Made by a program: the position numbers and the translations under genes
Notes under the pieces: model-generated
What the model was told of the DNA's origin: nothing
The model's input: only the letters and a program-made list of their open reading frames with translations
Databases searched by the model: none
Assembly (NCBI RefSeq): GCF_001311825.1
Contig: NZ_BBCB01000005.1
Span: forward strand, 21,825 to 85,824
Direction of reading: 5' to 3'
DNA: 64,000 nt
From: Salidesulfovibrio brasiliensis JCM 12178
GTDB taxonomy: Bacteria > Desulfobacterota > Desulfovibrionia > Desulfovibrionales > Desulfovibrionaceae
Shown here: in pieces, positions 48,473 to 57,422 of the stretch
How positions within the stretch are numbered: position 1 is the first letter of the stretch
How the letters are laid out: each line of letters begins with the position of its first letter

Positions 48473-49192
48473 TTGTCCGTTCAGGATTTTGATCTTGAGC
48501 AGCCTCTTGAGGCGCTCATTGCCGAGGCTGACCGTCGTTTCGGCGGTATAGTCTTTGAGAACGTCACGGTGGGTGGCGTGGACTTGGCTATTCCTCAAAT
48601 CAAGGATATGCCGCGCTATTTGGACCGTCTTGTTGGCAAGACACGACCGGGCGAGTCCGTCGAGCTTCCGCTGTGGGCCAAAATCTGGCCCTCCTGCCTG
48701 ATGCTGTCCATGTTCATGACCCGCTGCCCGCTGGAAAAGGGCGCGAGCGTCATCGAGCTTGGAGCCGGTGTAGGCGTTGCCGGTCTGGCCGCCGCAAAGA
48801 AGGGCATTGCCGTGACCGTGACGGATATCGAGCCCGACGCACTGCTCTTTTCCCGCATTGGGGCGCTCAAGAACGGCGTGGAAGATTTGGTGAACGTGGT
48901 CCGTTGCGACTTCACCAAGGATGCTCTCGACCGTCGTTACGACATGATAATGGGTTGCGAAATTCTCTATCAGGATCATGTCTACGAGCCGCTGCACGAG
49001 TTTCTCGAGGCGCATCTTTCCGAAGAAGCCACGGCGGAAATCGTCATCGCGCTGGACGGCGTCCGCAAGGGCAAGGGCTTTTTCCAGCGTGCCGAGGACC
49101 GGTACTCCATGATGCGGCAATCGTTCCCTTACAAGGACGAGGAGAGCGGGCAGGAGCGCGCCGCCGTCCTGTATCGCCTGCGGAGGAAGTAG
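48473..49192 (+). CDS. class I SAM-dependent methyltransferase (METTL-like)
   Basis: 239 residues. SAM-binding motif I is VIELGAGVGVAGLAAAKKG (near residue 96), followed by VTVTDIEPDAL. The preceding LPLWAKIWPSCLMLS and the post-motif LYQDHVY resemble the METTL21/ETFB-lysine methyltransferase group, suggesting a protein substrate. TTG 48473 start has GGAGGG before it. The next gene begins with no gap (TAGATG), so it is coupled to ycaO. Confidence 0.82.
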   Translation: MSVQDFDLEQPLEALIAEADRRFGGIVFENVTVGGVDLAIPQIKDMPRYLDRLVGKTRPGESVELPLWAKIWPSCLMLSMFMTRCPLEKGASVIELGAGVGVAGLAAAKKGIAVTVTDIEPDALLFSRIGALKNGVEDLVNVVRCDFTKDALDRRYDMIMGCEILYQDHVYEPLHEFLEAHLSEEATAEIVIALDGVRKGKGFFQRAEDRYSMMRQSFPYKDEESGQERAAVLYRLRRK

Positions 49193-50929
49193 ATGATTCG
49201 TCTGCAGGATTGTTTCAAGGGCTATACAACGGATCAGGACAAGGCGGTTACGCCGGAGCAGACCGTCGCCTCGGTGAAGGCCTGCATGGCCGAGGCCTGT
49301 GCGGGCGTGCTTCAGGAGACCGACCGCGTGGATACCGGACGACTCGGCATTCCCGTGTTCGTCAGCAAGTGCGGACCCAAGGCCGCCGAGGTCATGCCCA
49401 CCCGAAAGCAGATGGGCAAGGGTGCTTCGCCGGAACAGGCCGAGGCCTCCGCGCTCATGGAACTGGTGGAACGCTTCAGCTACTTCACCTTCTGGAATAC
49501 GCCGTCCAATTTTGAGGAACTCACGTGGAGCGAAGCCGCAGAGCGCTGGCCCGATGAGCTTCTTCCGGTCTCGGAGATCATCAAGTCCGTGGGCGAGATC
49601 GGTCTGAGCGAGGCCGACGCGGTGCGGCTGCTCGATCTGGTCCGCTGGAAATTTCACCCCGCGCACGAGATCGCCACGGAAAAAGACGTGTACGTGCCGT
49701 TGGACTGGTTCAAGAAGCTCAACGAATTCAACGGATCATCCGCAGGGAACACCTTTGAGGAGTCCATCCTGCAAGGGGCTTGCGAGCTGGTGGAACGACA
49801 CGTCTGCGCCGTGGTGGATCGTACCCGACCCGAGTTGCCAACCATCGACCCGGCAAGCTCCGACGACCCGGTGCTTGCGCGTCTGGTGGAATGTTTCGCC
49901 AAATGCGGCGTGAAGCTGGTGCTCAAGGACTTCACCCTCGGTTTCCCGGTCCCGACCGTGGCGGCCGTGGCGTGGGATCCTGGTACATTCCCGGGCCTGA
50001 GCGAAATTGTCTTTACGGCCGGAACTTCGGCCACCCCGGAAAAGGCGGCAGTGCGTGCCGTGACCGAAGTGGCCCAGCTCGCCGGGGATTTCGAGACCAG
50101 CCGCGTCTATGAGGCCTCAGGGTTGCCCAAGTTCACGCAACTGGAACAGATCGACTGGCTGCGCCAAGGTCCGACCGCTTCCGTCGGTGACTTGCCAGAC
50201 GTGGAACATCAGAACATTCGGCAGGAACTTCAGTCACTTGCCGAGGGCCTCAAAGCCATGGGCTATACGCTTTTTTCCGTGGATACCACTCATCCGGAAC
50301 TGGGCGTGACTGCCAACTACAACTTCGTGCCCGGTTTTCTTTTCCGTGAGCGCACTCCGCACGCCAGCCTCGGTATGTTCGTGGGCCGCATTCTGGCCGA
50401 GGAAGCCGAGTTCGACGAGGCGCTCATCGGACTGGAGGTGCTTGCCGAAGTCTATCCTGACGCGCATTTTGTTCCGTTCTTCAAAGGATTGCTGGCTCTG
50501 CGCATGGACGACGTCATGTTTGCCGCGGACCGCTTTGCAGAGGCCGAACCGCTCCAGCCCGCGCCGGAGGAGGCCGCCCTGTGCGCCTTCTATCAGGCAT
50601 ACGCCTTGACGCTGGCCGAGGAATGGGAAGAGGCCGTGCCGCATCTGGAGCGCGCCATCGCGCATGACGCGGAGGTCAAGGAGTTTTTCAATCTTCGCGG
50701 AGTCTGCTTTTTCAGGCAGGGGGATTACGAGGCCGCGGCAGCAGATTTTCAGGCTTCACTGGACATCGATTCCGGCAACCCGGAAGACCTCGCCAATCTC
50801 GGCCTGTGTCACAAGTTCATGGGCAACAAGGCCGAGGCCGTTGATTATCTCGACGTGGCGTTATCCATGAATCCCGGTCTGGAATGGGCGCGTGCGCACT
50901 ACGAGGAATTGCTTGCGGAACAAGACTGA
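49193..50929 (+). CDS. ycaO: YcaO-domain protein with C-terminal TPR region
   Basis: 578 residues, close in length and layout to E. coli YcaO. The YcaO domain (residues about 60-390) has the ATP/Mg glutamates in ASALMELVERFSYF and EESILQGACELVERH. TPRs occupy the last 180 residues (PEEAALCAFYQAYALTLAEEWEEAV, FFNLRGVCFFRQGDYEAAAADF). YcaO enzymes activate amide carbonyls with ATP (azoline or thioamide formation); E. coli YcaO aids RimO in S12 methylthiolation. Neighbours are a methyltransferase and dsrC, both fitting a sulfur-transfer or modification job. Confidence 0.85.
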   Translation: MIRLQDCFKGYTTDQDKAVTPEQTVASVKACMAEACAGVLQETDRVDTGRLGIPVFVSKCGPKAAEVMPTRKQMGKGASPEQAEASALMELVERFSYFTFWNTPSNFEELTWSEAAERWPDELLPVSEIIKSVGEIGLSEADAVRLLDLVRWKFHPAHEIATEKDVYVPLDWFKKLNEFNGSSAGNTFEESILQGACELVERHVCAVVDRTRPELPTIDPASSDDPVLARLVECFAKCGVKLVLKDFTLGFPVPTVAAVAWDPGTFPGLSEIVFTAGTSATPEKAAVRAVTEVAQLAGDFETSRVYEASGLPKFTQLEQIDWLRQGPTASVGDLPDVEHQNIRQELQSLAEGLKAMGYTLFSVDTTHPELGVTANYNFVPGFLFRERTPHASLGMFVGRILAEEAEFDEALIGLEVLAEVYPDAHFVPFFKGLLALRMDDVMFAADRFAEAEPLQPAPEEAALCAFYQAYALTLAEEWEEAVPHLERAIAHDAEVKEFFNLRGVCFFRQGDYEAAAADFQASLDIDSGNPEDLANLGLCHKFMGNKAEAVDYLDVALSMNPGLEWARAHYEELLAEQD

Positions 50930-50969
50930 TTTCGCCTCTGGAGCGAGCGGGTAAAACGCTGTGACGTGG

Positions 50970-50999
50970 TTGACAAAACACGGAAAGTGACATTATACA
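50970..50999 (+). promoter_or_regulatory. sigma-70 promoter of dsrC
   Basis: Perfect TTGACA at 50970-50975, then TTATAC after 17 bases or TATACA after 18 (50993-50999). Such a near-consensus promoter suits the very abundant DsrC protein. Confidence 0.7.
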
Positions 51000-51036
51000 C
51001 TGGCTCAGACTTCGTAACGCAATGAAACGAGTCACC

Positions 51037-51117
51037 AAACAGCGGATCGCTGTTTACGGATAAGGATAGCCCCCGGGATATTCCGGGAATAATGTACGTA
51101 AGTATCCGTACAGGAGG
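51037..51117 (+). promoter_or_regulatory. structured 5' leader of dsrC
   Basis: Hairpin AAACAGCG/CGCTGTTT (51037-51055, loop GAT). Then TACGGATA (51055-51062) pairs with TATCCGTA (51103-51110), enclosing a second hairpin CCCGG/CCGGG (51072-51087). The AGGAGG ribosome site (51112-51117) begins two bases after the outer stem. No riboswitch class recognised. Confidence 0.55.
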
Positions 51118-51122
51118 AAAAA

Positions 51123-51440
51123 ATGGCTGTTGTTGAATTTCAGGGTAAATCTTTCGAAGTCGATGAAGACGGTTTCCTGCAGCGTTTTGAAGACTGGACC
51201 CCGGAATGGGTCGAGTACGTGAAGGAATCCGAAGGCATCAAGGACATGACCGAAGACCACCAGAAGGTCATCGATTTCCTGCAGGACTACTACAAGAAGA
51301 ACGGCATCGCTCCGATGGTCCGTATTCTTTCCAAGGTCACCGGCTTCAAGCTGAAGCAGATCTACGAACTGTTCCCCTCCGGACCCGGTAAGGGAGCCTG
51401 TAAGATGGCTGGCCTGCCCAAGCCCACCGGCTGCGTCTAG
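51123..51440 (+). CDS. dsrC: DsrC sulfur-carrier protein of dissimilatory sulfite reduction
   Basis: Co-substrate of the DsrAB sulfite reductase: forms a trisulfide that is reduced by DsrMKJOP. 105 residues with the full DsrC arm, CKMAGLPKPTGC followed by V, so both redox cysteines are present with ten residues between them; TusE-type homologues lack the first. KDMTEDHQKVIDFLQDYYKKNG is a standard core stretch. Monocistronic by position, with its own promoter, a structured leader, AGGAGG before ATG and a strong terminator. dsrAB is not in the window, as in other sulfate reducers. Confidence 0.97.
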   Translation: MAVVEFQGKSFEVDEDGFLQRFEDWTPEWVEYVKESEGIKDMTEDHQKVIDFLQDYYKKNGIAPMVRILSKVTGFKLKQIYELFPSGPGKGACKMAGLPKPTGCV

Positions 51441-51465
51441 TTCGCTGCCAATTGCGTGGAATTCA

Positions 51466-51498
51466 AAGCGGGAGTCGAAAGGCTCCCGCTTTTTTTTT
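51466..51498 (+). terminator. rho-independent terminator of dsrC
   Basis: Stem AAGCGGGAG (51466-51474) with CTCCCGCTT (51483-51491), loop TCGAAAGG, then a run of T to 51498. Confidence 0.93.
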
Positions 51499-51524
51499 GT
51501 TCGATTTCCGGTGAAATCTGAAAG

Positions 51525-51998
51525 CTAGAACACCCAGCGGATGATGCCCAGCGAGATGGCGGCATAGGCTCCGGCGGCCACGTCGTCGACCATGACGCCG
51601 AGCCCGCCCTTGAAGGCCGTTTCCATCTGGCGCACCGGCCACGGCTTGGTGATGTCGAAGAGGCGAAACAGGCCGAAGCCGAGCAGGTAGCCGATCGCGG
51701 AGAGTTCCGGAAAGAGAGCGTATGCAGCCCAGAGGCCGAGGACTTCGTCGATGACCACGCATCCGGGGTCCTTGCGGCCCATGATGCGTTCTGATTCCCC
51801 GGCTGCCCAAGTGCCTGCAGCCAGCACAAGCAGCAGGACCGCAATCCGGCCCGGCAGGTTGAGCGGCATGAACAGCACCGGCGCGAGCAGCATTGCCGCC
51901 AGTGAGCCCCATGTGCCGGGGGCGGGTTTCAGGTAGCCCGAGTAACCAAACGTGGCGACGAATACCGCAAGTCTGTCTTTGTTCTGATCGTTCATCAT
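51525..51998 (-). CDS. pgpA: phosphatidylglycerophosphatase A
   Basis: Removes phosphate from phosphatidylglycerol-phosphate. 157 residues with GYSGYLKPAPGTWGSL, CVVIDEVLGLWAA (family acidic motif) and GVMVDDVAAGAYAAI, plus four hydrophobic segments. Two adjacent ATGs (51998, 51995) can start it; no strong ribosome site. Convergent with dsrC. Confidence 0.92.
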   Translation of the reverse strand: MMNDQNKDRLAVFVATFGYSGYLKPAPGTWGSLAAMLLAPVLFMPLNLPGRIAVLLLVLAAGTWAAGESERIMGRKDPGCVVIDEVLGLWAAYALFPELSAIGYLLGFGLFRLFDITKPWPVRQMETAFKGGLGVMVDDVAAGAYAAISLGIIRWVF

Positions 51999-52093
51999 TG
52001 CGAAGGTGTACCTGTAAAATCCGGGACAGGGCAAGCGGCAATGGCCCGGATTTCCTCTTTCTCTTCCAAGCCTGTCATGTTAGACGGCCCCGC

Positions 52094-52480
52094 ATGTTGA
52101 GCAAATATCTCATAGCATGGTTTCCCATGATCCTCATTGCCATCGCCAACGGGACTGTGCGGGAGTTCGTCTATGGCCCGCGCATGAGCGATCTGGCGGC
52201 GCATCAACTTTCGACTTTCACGGGCATCGTGTTGTTTGCGGCCTATACTTGGGCGCTCGCTGTCTGGATGCCTCTTGCAAGCGCAGGACAGGCCCTCCGG
52301 GTCGGACTCATGTGGCTGGTGATGACCATCGCCTTCGAGTTCGTCTTCGGCAGGTATGTGGCCGGGCACTCGTGGGCCGCGCTGTTTGCGGATTACAATA
52401 TCTTCAAGGGCCGCGTCTGGGTGCTTATCCCCGTGGCCGTCTTCATTCTGCCGTATCTTGTGCATGTGATGCGCCGGTAG
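52094..52480 (+). CDS. conserved small membrane protein, unknown function
   Basis: 128 residues, four helices. The N-terminus MLSKYLIAWFPMILIAIANGTVREFVYGP and RAHQLST-like AAHQLSTFTGIVLFA recur in an unnamed bacterial membrane family I recall seeing. No catalytic motif evident. Divergent from pgpA, with 95 bases between. Confidence 0.7.
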   Translation: MLSKYLIAWFPMILIAIANGTVREFVYGPRMSDLAAHQLSTFTGIVLFAAYTWALAVWMPLASAGQALRVGLMWLVMTIAFEFVFGRYVAGHSWAALFADYNIFKGRVWVLIPVAVFILPYLVHVMRR

Positions 52481-52497
52481 CGCCAAGCAGACAAAAA

Positions 52498-52524
52498 AAG
52501 GGACGCCTCGTGGCGTCCCTTTTC
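52498..52524. terminator. bidirectional terminator
   Basis: Stem GGGACGCC (52500-52507) with GGCGTCCC (52512-52519). A-run upstream (seven A) and T-run downstream, so it serves both the plus gene at 52480 and the convergent DJ-1-like gene. Confidence 0.85.
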
Positions 52525-52530
52525 ATTATT

Positions 52531-53115
52531 CTAGGGTGTGATTGTGGTGCCGAGCAGCTCGACGTATTTTCTCATCCATTCGGGATGCGCGGGCCACGCT
52601 GCGGCGGTGACGAGGTTGCCGTCCACGTAGGCGTCGCTGAAGGTCTCGTTCTGGCTGATCCAGGTGCCGCCCACCATTTCGATGTCCGGCTTCACCGCAG
52701 GGTAGGCCATGCAGGAACGGCCCTTGAGCACGTTCGCGGCAACGAGCACCTGCTGGCCATGGCATACCGAGGCGACCGGCTTGTTTTCATCAAAGAAATG
52801 GCGGGTGAACTCCAGCACCTTGTCGTTCAGACGGATGTATTCCGGTGCGCGTCCGCCGGGGATGACCAGTCCGTCGTAATCGGCGGGGTCGACCTTGTCG
52901 AAGTCGTAGGTGAGCATGAAGTTGTGCCCACGGCGCTCAACATAGGTCTGGTCTCCTGCAAAATCGTGCACGGCGGTCTTGATGAACTCCCCGGCTTTCC
53001 TGTCCGGGCAGACAGCGTGCACCTCGTGGCCGACCATGGTCAGCATCTGAAAGGGCACCATGACTTCGTAGTCTTCCACAAAGTCGCCGACGAGCATGAG
53101 AATCTTCTTGGACAT
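52531..53115 (-). CDS. DJ-1/PfpI family protein
   Basis: 194 residues of the flavodoxin-like DJ-1 fold: [33 protein letters not shown] and the nucleophile elbow [17 protein letters not shown] with cysteine before histidine. Family members are glyoxalase/deglycase-like or chaperone-like. GAGAGCGTT precedes ATG 53115. Confidence 0.92.
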   Translation of the reverse strand: MSKKILMLVGDFVEDYEVMVPFQMLTMVGHEVHAVCPDRKAGEFIKTAVHDFAGDQTYVERRGHNFMLTYDFDKVDPADYDGLVIPGGRAPEYIRLNDKVLEFTRHFFDENKPVASVCHGQQVLVAANVLKGRSCMAYPAVKPDIEMVGGTWISQNETFSDAYVDGNLVTAAAWPAHPEWMRKYVELLGTTITP

Positions 53116-53240
53116 AACGCTCTCCTGCGTTTTCTGGTTCAAGGAATCGGCAGAAGTATAGCGTATTATGTAATGTATGCAAGAGAAGAGCGCGCCTTTT
53201 CGGGAAAAGACGCGCTCGTTGAATGCATTGTCGCAGTGAA

Positions 53241-53798
53241 CTACTTGAAGGAGCGGGCAAAGAGTTCCCTGATGGCGTTGCGGCCGTTTTCTTCAAGGAA
53301 GCGGGTGCCGGTGCCGCAGAAGTGCGGGTGGGCAATGACCGGAGCATCGACGGATGCCCACTCGGCCTTGTCATGGTCCCAGATAAACCAGCCGTCGCGG
53401 ACCTGACCGTAGGCGTAGAGCGGTTTGTTGCAGATCTTGGCGAATTCGGCGCCCCAGCCGGTGCCGCCCTTGATGGTGCCGTCTTCCTGCAGGGTGCCGA
53501 CCACGAAGACTTCATGGCTGCTGTCCACCTGATACATGATGGTCTGCAGGACCGAGCGCATCAGCTTGGCGTTGGTGAATTTCCTGTGCAGGAGGTTGGA
53601 GACGTAGGTGAGGCTCACGTCTTTCTTGGCGAGTTCTTCCGGGGTCAGGGGGCGCAGACCGCGCGTGCGGGCCGGGGAATGGCCTTCAAAGGTGAAGTTC
53701 ACTTCGTTGAGGCCGTACTGTTCAGCCATTTCGCCGAAAAATGCTTCCGCGCCCTGGGCGCCGCCGCTGAACAGGGTGTATTCCTTGGGATCTGCCAC
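53241..53798 (-). CDS. conserved hypothetical, SLOG-like Rossmann fold
   Basis: 185 residues. [19 protein letters not shown] (near the N-terminus) and [20 protein letters not shown] look like the two nucleotide-contact loops of the SLOG/LOG superfamily, which bind or process nucleotide ligands. No family name can be given with confidence. AGGAGT lies before ATG 53798 on the minus strand. Confidence 0.7.
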   Translation of the reverse strand: MADPKEYTLFSGGAQGAEAFFGEMAEQYGLNEVNFTFEGHSPARTRGLRPLTPEELAKKDVSLTYVSNLLHRKFTNAKLMRSVLQTIMYQVDSSHEVFVVGTLQEDGTIKGGTGWGAEFAKICNKPLYAYGQVRDGWFIWDHDKAEWASVDAPVIAHPHFCGTGTRFLEENGRNAIRELFARSFK

Positions 53799-53980
53799 GA
53801 GGTACTCCTTGTGTTGGTAGGTTTCGGACGCGAGGTCCGGTCGTCATCGTGTATGCGATCGGCCGTACCGAATGCTGCCGAGCCGTGCTCCATCGCTCAT
53901 AACGCGATGGTTCGTCAATACTAATTTCACATTCGTCGGGAGAATACCATGCAGATGCAAGGTTTCGTCAAGTATTCGTT

Positions 53981-54492
53981 TCACTCGCCGTGGTTCCGCA
54001 GCGGGAGCGCCATTTCGTGCCACTGCACGCCGCCGTGTTCGCTGTCCGAGAACCCCCGATCCTTGAAGCCGAACCGGGAGTAGTAGCCAACGAGTTCGTC
54101 CTTGCAGAGCAGCAAAACCGTCTCGCGCCCCTGTTTGCGGGCGTCGTCGGCAAAACGGCGAAGCAGCGCCCCGGCGATTCCCCGGCGGCGATAGTCCGGC
54201 AGGACGGACAGGCTGAATATGACCATGTTTCGCCCGTCTTTCTCGTGGCCGACGAGTTGCTTGAAAGCCTCGTCCGTGATGTCGTCCTTGTTCGTGGCGC
54301 CGCTGTTGATCTGGCCAGCACGGTGCCGTCTATTTCGGCCACGAGGAACCCTTCGGGAAAGGTCTTAATCCGTTTTTCAATGCCTTCCCGAGTGGCCGCT
54401 TCATCTGGTGGGAAACAGGCCGTCTCGATGCGTAAGCAGGCGTCCAGATCGTCAGGGCGGACAGTGCGGATGAGAGAGGATTCGGTCGTCAT
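53981..54492 (-). CDS. GNAT-family acetyltransferase (one apparent frameshift)
   Basis: N-terminal part MTTESSLIRTVRPDDLDACLRIE to VAEIDGTVLA is in one frame, and the acetyl-CoA loop SLSVLPDYRRRGIAGALLRRF with VGYYSRFGFKDRGF in another. Adding one C (minus strand) at 54313-54314 gives TVLAQINSGATNKDDITDEAF and a whole 171-residue GNAT. The substrate is unknown. Confidence 0.83.
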
Positions 54493-54909
54493 GTGCTGCT
54501 CTTGTTCGTGTCTGATGGTGAGTGCCGGGCCGTGACCATGTGTATGTCAAACGGTGCCATTTTGCCAATCGAAATGCGCGGTGGTTCAGATCGTTGCGGC
54601 TGTTCTTCTTGACCGGGGCTGCGGCCGGGTATATTCCGGTACGCGGATGAAGACAATTCATAATTCCATATCAAGCGTGGAGCTTGCTCCGGCGGTTGCG
54701 GCCTAGGCACGCACCCCGCAGGTTTCCGCTTTTCCTGCATTCCCTGACGGCAGGGCGCGTCTTGCGGCGCGGCTCTCCTCAGCGGGTCTTTTGTCGTGTC
54801 CTTGCCGCGACCGTTTTCATGTCGACGTTTCAGGTTTCGTCACGCACTTGAACTAGCCGGTGCTGGCGACATCAGGGTATCCAGAACGTTTGCGCAAGGA
54901 GCAGACATC
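54493..54909. other. 417-base region without a recognised gene
   Basis: Only short frames without ribosome sites or family motifs. I see no clear promoter, repeat or RNA here. It holds the upstream regions of two divergent GNAT genes. Confidence 0.5.
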
Positions 54910-55419
54910 ATGATTATACGAAATGAACACGCTGCCGACCTCGGCAGCATCACCGAAATACACTACGCCGCATTCAAGGACCATCCGCAGCATGAACCGG
55001 GAGCCGAACCAACCGAGCATCGCATCGTGGAGCGTCTCCGTGATGCCGGGGCGCTGGCGTTTTCACTTGTGGCCGAAGTCGGTGGCGAACCCGTCGGGCA
55101 CATTGCCCTTTCTCCGACCCTTATAGGCAATGACTCTTCGGGTTGGTTTCTCCTTGGTCCGGTCGGCGTCCAGCCCGAGCATCAGGGCAAGGGCATAGGC
55201 TCTGCGCTTGTGAGGGAGGCGATCCGGCTGATGCGCGAGTCAGGTGCCGCCGGGATAGCCCTGATCGGCAATCCCGGCTTTTATGGCCGCTTCGGCTTTG
55301 TCTGCCGGGAGGGGCTGACCTTCAAGATCGTGCCGCCGGAATACGTGCTGGCGCTTTCATTGAACGGCAGTGACCCGCAGGGCGAAGTGGGGCACCACGA
55401 AGCCTTCGGGCTGGATTGA
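54910..55419 (+). CDS. GNAT-family N-acetyltransferase
   Basis: 169 residues starting MIIRNEHAADLGSITEIHYAAF, with acetyl-CoA motif LGPVGVQPEHQGKGIGSALVREAI and GFYGRFGFVCREGL. The YhbS/DUF-like subgroup is suggested by LSPTLIG and PVGVQPEHQGKGIG. Start ATG 54910 behind AAGGAGCAGACATC. A terminator hairpin follows. Confidence 0.88.
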   Translation: MIIRNEHAADLGSITEIHYAAFKDHPQHEPGAEPTEHRIVERLRDAGALAFSLVAEVGGEPVGHIALSPTLIGNDSSGWFLLGPVGVQPEHQGKGIGSALVREAIRLMRESGAAGIALIGNPGFYGRFGFVCREGLTFKIVPPEYVLALSLNGSDPQGEVGHHEAFGLD

Positions 55420-55433
55420 TAATGATATGACAA

Positions 55434-55463
55434 CGGGAAGGCCGAAAGGTCTTCCCGATTTTT
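55434..55463 (+). terminator. terminator after the GNAT gene
   Basis: Stem CGGGAAGGCC (55434-55443) with GGTCTTCCCG (55448-55457), one G-U pair, loop GAAA, then ATTTTT. Confidence 0.8.
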
Positions 55464-55620
55464 GTAAGGACTTCATGCCACCTGATGCAGGTCTTGGTCA
55501 GGATGGTGTTACGCTGCTTGGGCCCCCTTGCCATTGGTTTCAAAATCCCTGTAAGTTGGTTTCAATTTGAAAAAGCGCTGAAGCGGGCATCACGCCTCGC
55601 AACAGTAAAGGAGCAAGCTG

Positions 55621-56343
55621 ATGAAAAAGTTGGGATCGGCCCCTGCAACGGGTCTTGAGGACATAACGGAGATCATCCGCCAGCTTGCTTCGCATTACGG
55701 GCTGTGGCTTGCCGAGACCGTTCACCAGTTGGGCCTTGAGGCTGCCCTTGATGCGGAAAAGCAGAGCGGCGACCTGTTCTTTTCCATTCTCACCGGTAAA
55801 CTGGAGCGCGCGCTAGGCGTGGACCTGAAGGAGCAGTGCGCCGGGGTGGACCCGGAGACGCTGGACAAGCTGGGCATGGCGCTTCGTTCCGCATGGCTTG
55901 CCACCGACGGTGTCTGGTTTCAGGCCGTTGAGCGCAGGGCTGGCATGGATGCGGCCAAACGGGTGAACGACACCTGCTGGTCCCGTTTCGCTCCGCTTGA
56001 GGCGCGCCGGGCCAAGGACATCCTCGGACTGCCGGAAAACGGCGGGCTGGACGCGCTCAGACAGGCGCTCGGCGCACGCATGTACGCGAGCCTGAACCGC
56101 TGGGAGTTCGTTGAAGAGACCGAAAATTCCCTTGTCTTTCGCATGACCGAGTGCCGGGTCCAGACGGCCCGCAAGCGCAAGGGGCTCGACGACTATCCGT
56201 GCAAATCCGGCGGCACCACCGAATACACCACCTTTGCGCGGGAGATCGACTCTCGGCTACGTTGCGAGTGCGTGGGCTGCCCGCCTGACCCGCATCCCGA
56301 GGAGTGGGTCTGCTCGTGGCGGTTCACGCTTGTTGACGAATAG
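55621..56343 (+). CDS. DUF6125-family cysteine-bearing protein
   Basis: 240 residues. Conserved parts: EIIRQLASHYGLWLAETVHQLG at the N-terminus, VNDTCWSRFAPLEARRAKDILGL in the middle, and a C-terminal cluster of Cys (TECRVQTARKRKG, YPCKSGG, CECVGCPPDPHPEEWVC) that could hold a zinc or Fe-S site. It resembles DUF6125 proteins of anaerobes; no function known. AAAGGAGCAAGCTG precedes the ATG. Confidence 0.72.
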   Translation: MKKLGSAPATGLEDITEIIRQLASHYGLWLAETVHQLGLEAALDAEKQSGDLFFSILTGKLERALGVDLKEQCAGVDPETLDKLGMALRSAWLATDGVWFQAVERRAGMDAAKRVNDTCWSRFAPLEARRAKDILGLPENGGLDALRQALGARMYASLNRWEFVEETENSLVFRMTECRVQTARKRKGLDDYPCKSGGTTEYTTFAREIDSRLRCECVGCPPDPHPEEWVCSWRFTLVDE

Positions 56344-56478
56344 CCGTGCGCATGGAACTGCCTGTGAAGAAAAGACGATTGTTTTTGTTTCTCATCTGTG
56401 TATGACTCTTCATAGGGGCTCCCGTCTGGCGTGGGGGTGATCCCATCATAGTGACGGATAGAAGCTTCTAAGCCAACC

Positions 56479-57280
56479 TTACAGAAACAGTTCAGGCTCT
56501 CTCCTCTCCTTGAAAAGACTGTTGAGCCTGTGGGCTGCATCCATCACCGGACCGGGCTTCATGGTTCTGGCATTTTGGGGGCAACTCTTAATGCATGCAC
56601 AGCAGGTGAGGCATTTGACCTGATCGATCCGGGAACTGTCTTGCGGGTCGACTGCGCTCTGCGGACAGACTTTGGCGCACTTGCCGCATTGAACACATTG
56701 TTCACTGACTTCGATGAAATCAACATCCCATAGCGTGGTAACACCCTCATAGGGGTACGAGCCTGCTACATTCAGCTCTGGCAGCTCTGAAAAATCGGAA
56801 ATTGCATCCAGTTTTTCCTTGATCCTCATGCCGAACTGCGCGGCCTAAGCAAGGTCGTTTTGGTCAGGTCGTCCCTGTGCTGTAGGCGTTTCCGGGCTTG
56901 AGAACGAATGCTCGCCGACAAAGGCCGCCCCGGCAACCGGAATACATCCCCGGGACTGAACGATGTCTTTCAATTCGAGCAGGGCATTTTCGTACGCGCG
57001 GTTTCCGTACACGACGACGCAAATCGCAGGGGTGTTGTCAGCTTCAATTCTGTTCAGCCAGTCACCAAGCAAAGCCGGAACGCGGCCCATGTAGACCGGC
57101 ACCCCAATGACCAGAAGCGCGTCATTTGAAAGGGTAAGTGACCGCTTGCGGCCAGCAGGTAACGTTATGTCAACGTATTCCGGAGCATTCATGCCGGATG
57201 CCTTTGCGATCTCACAAAGCGTTTTTTTTTGTTGTTCCAGTGGGGGAAAAGTAAACCACTTTCGTTTTGTTCAGGTTCAT
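56479..57280 (-). pseudogene. EFR1-type flavodoxin/ferredoxin fusion, broken twice
   Basis: ATG 57280 reads MNLNKTKVVYFSPTGTTKK, an EFR1/flavodoxin start. A nine-base T run (minus A run) at 57222-57230 then shifts the frame. One A fewer gives KKTLCEIAKASGMNAPEYVD and continues through VIGVPVYMGRVPALL, VVVYGNRAYENALLELKD and SFSSPE. At 56845-56847 an in-frame TAG interrupts, and the same frame resumes as AAQFGMRIKEKLDAI into two 4Fe-4S motifs (CVQCGKCAKVC, CLTCCACIKSC). The indel may be sequencing error, but the stop needs a separate substitution. Divergent TetR gene next door. Confidence 0.8.
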
Positions 57281-57339
57281 TTTTAATCCTTTCATCTTAT
57301 CATGACTGTTGAAGACTATTCACACTGAAGTTATCTTAA

Positions 57340-57354
57340 GTTACGAAACGTAAC
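57340..57354. promoter_or_regulatory. candidate TetR operator between EFR1 and tetR genes
   Basis: Perfect inverted repeat GTTACG-AAA-CGTAAC, followed by an overlapping GTAATT. It lies 60 bases before the EFR1 start and 69 before the TetR start, as expected for a shared operator. Confidence 0.6.
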
Positions 57355-57422
57355 GTAATTAAACTTGCCAAGGTATGTCAAGCATGGCACAAGACCTTTC
57401 AGCAAAGTGAGGTGAGGATTTG

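Noticed and set aside
56845..56847. In-frame TAG in the EFR1 gene read as pyrrolysine
   Set aside because: No pylT/pylS genes or a downstream element are seen, and a nearby homopolymer shift already damages the gene. A nonsense change or read error is simpler.
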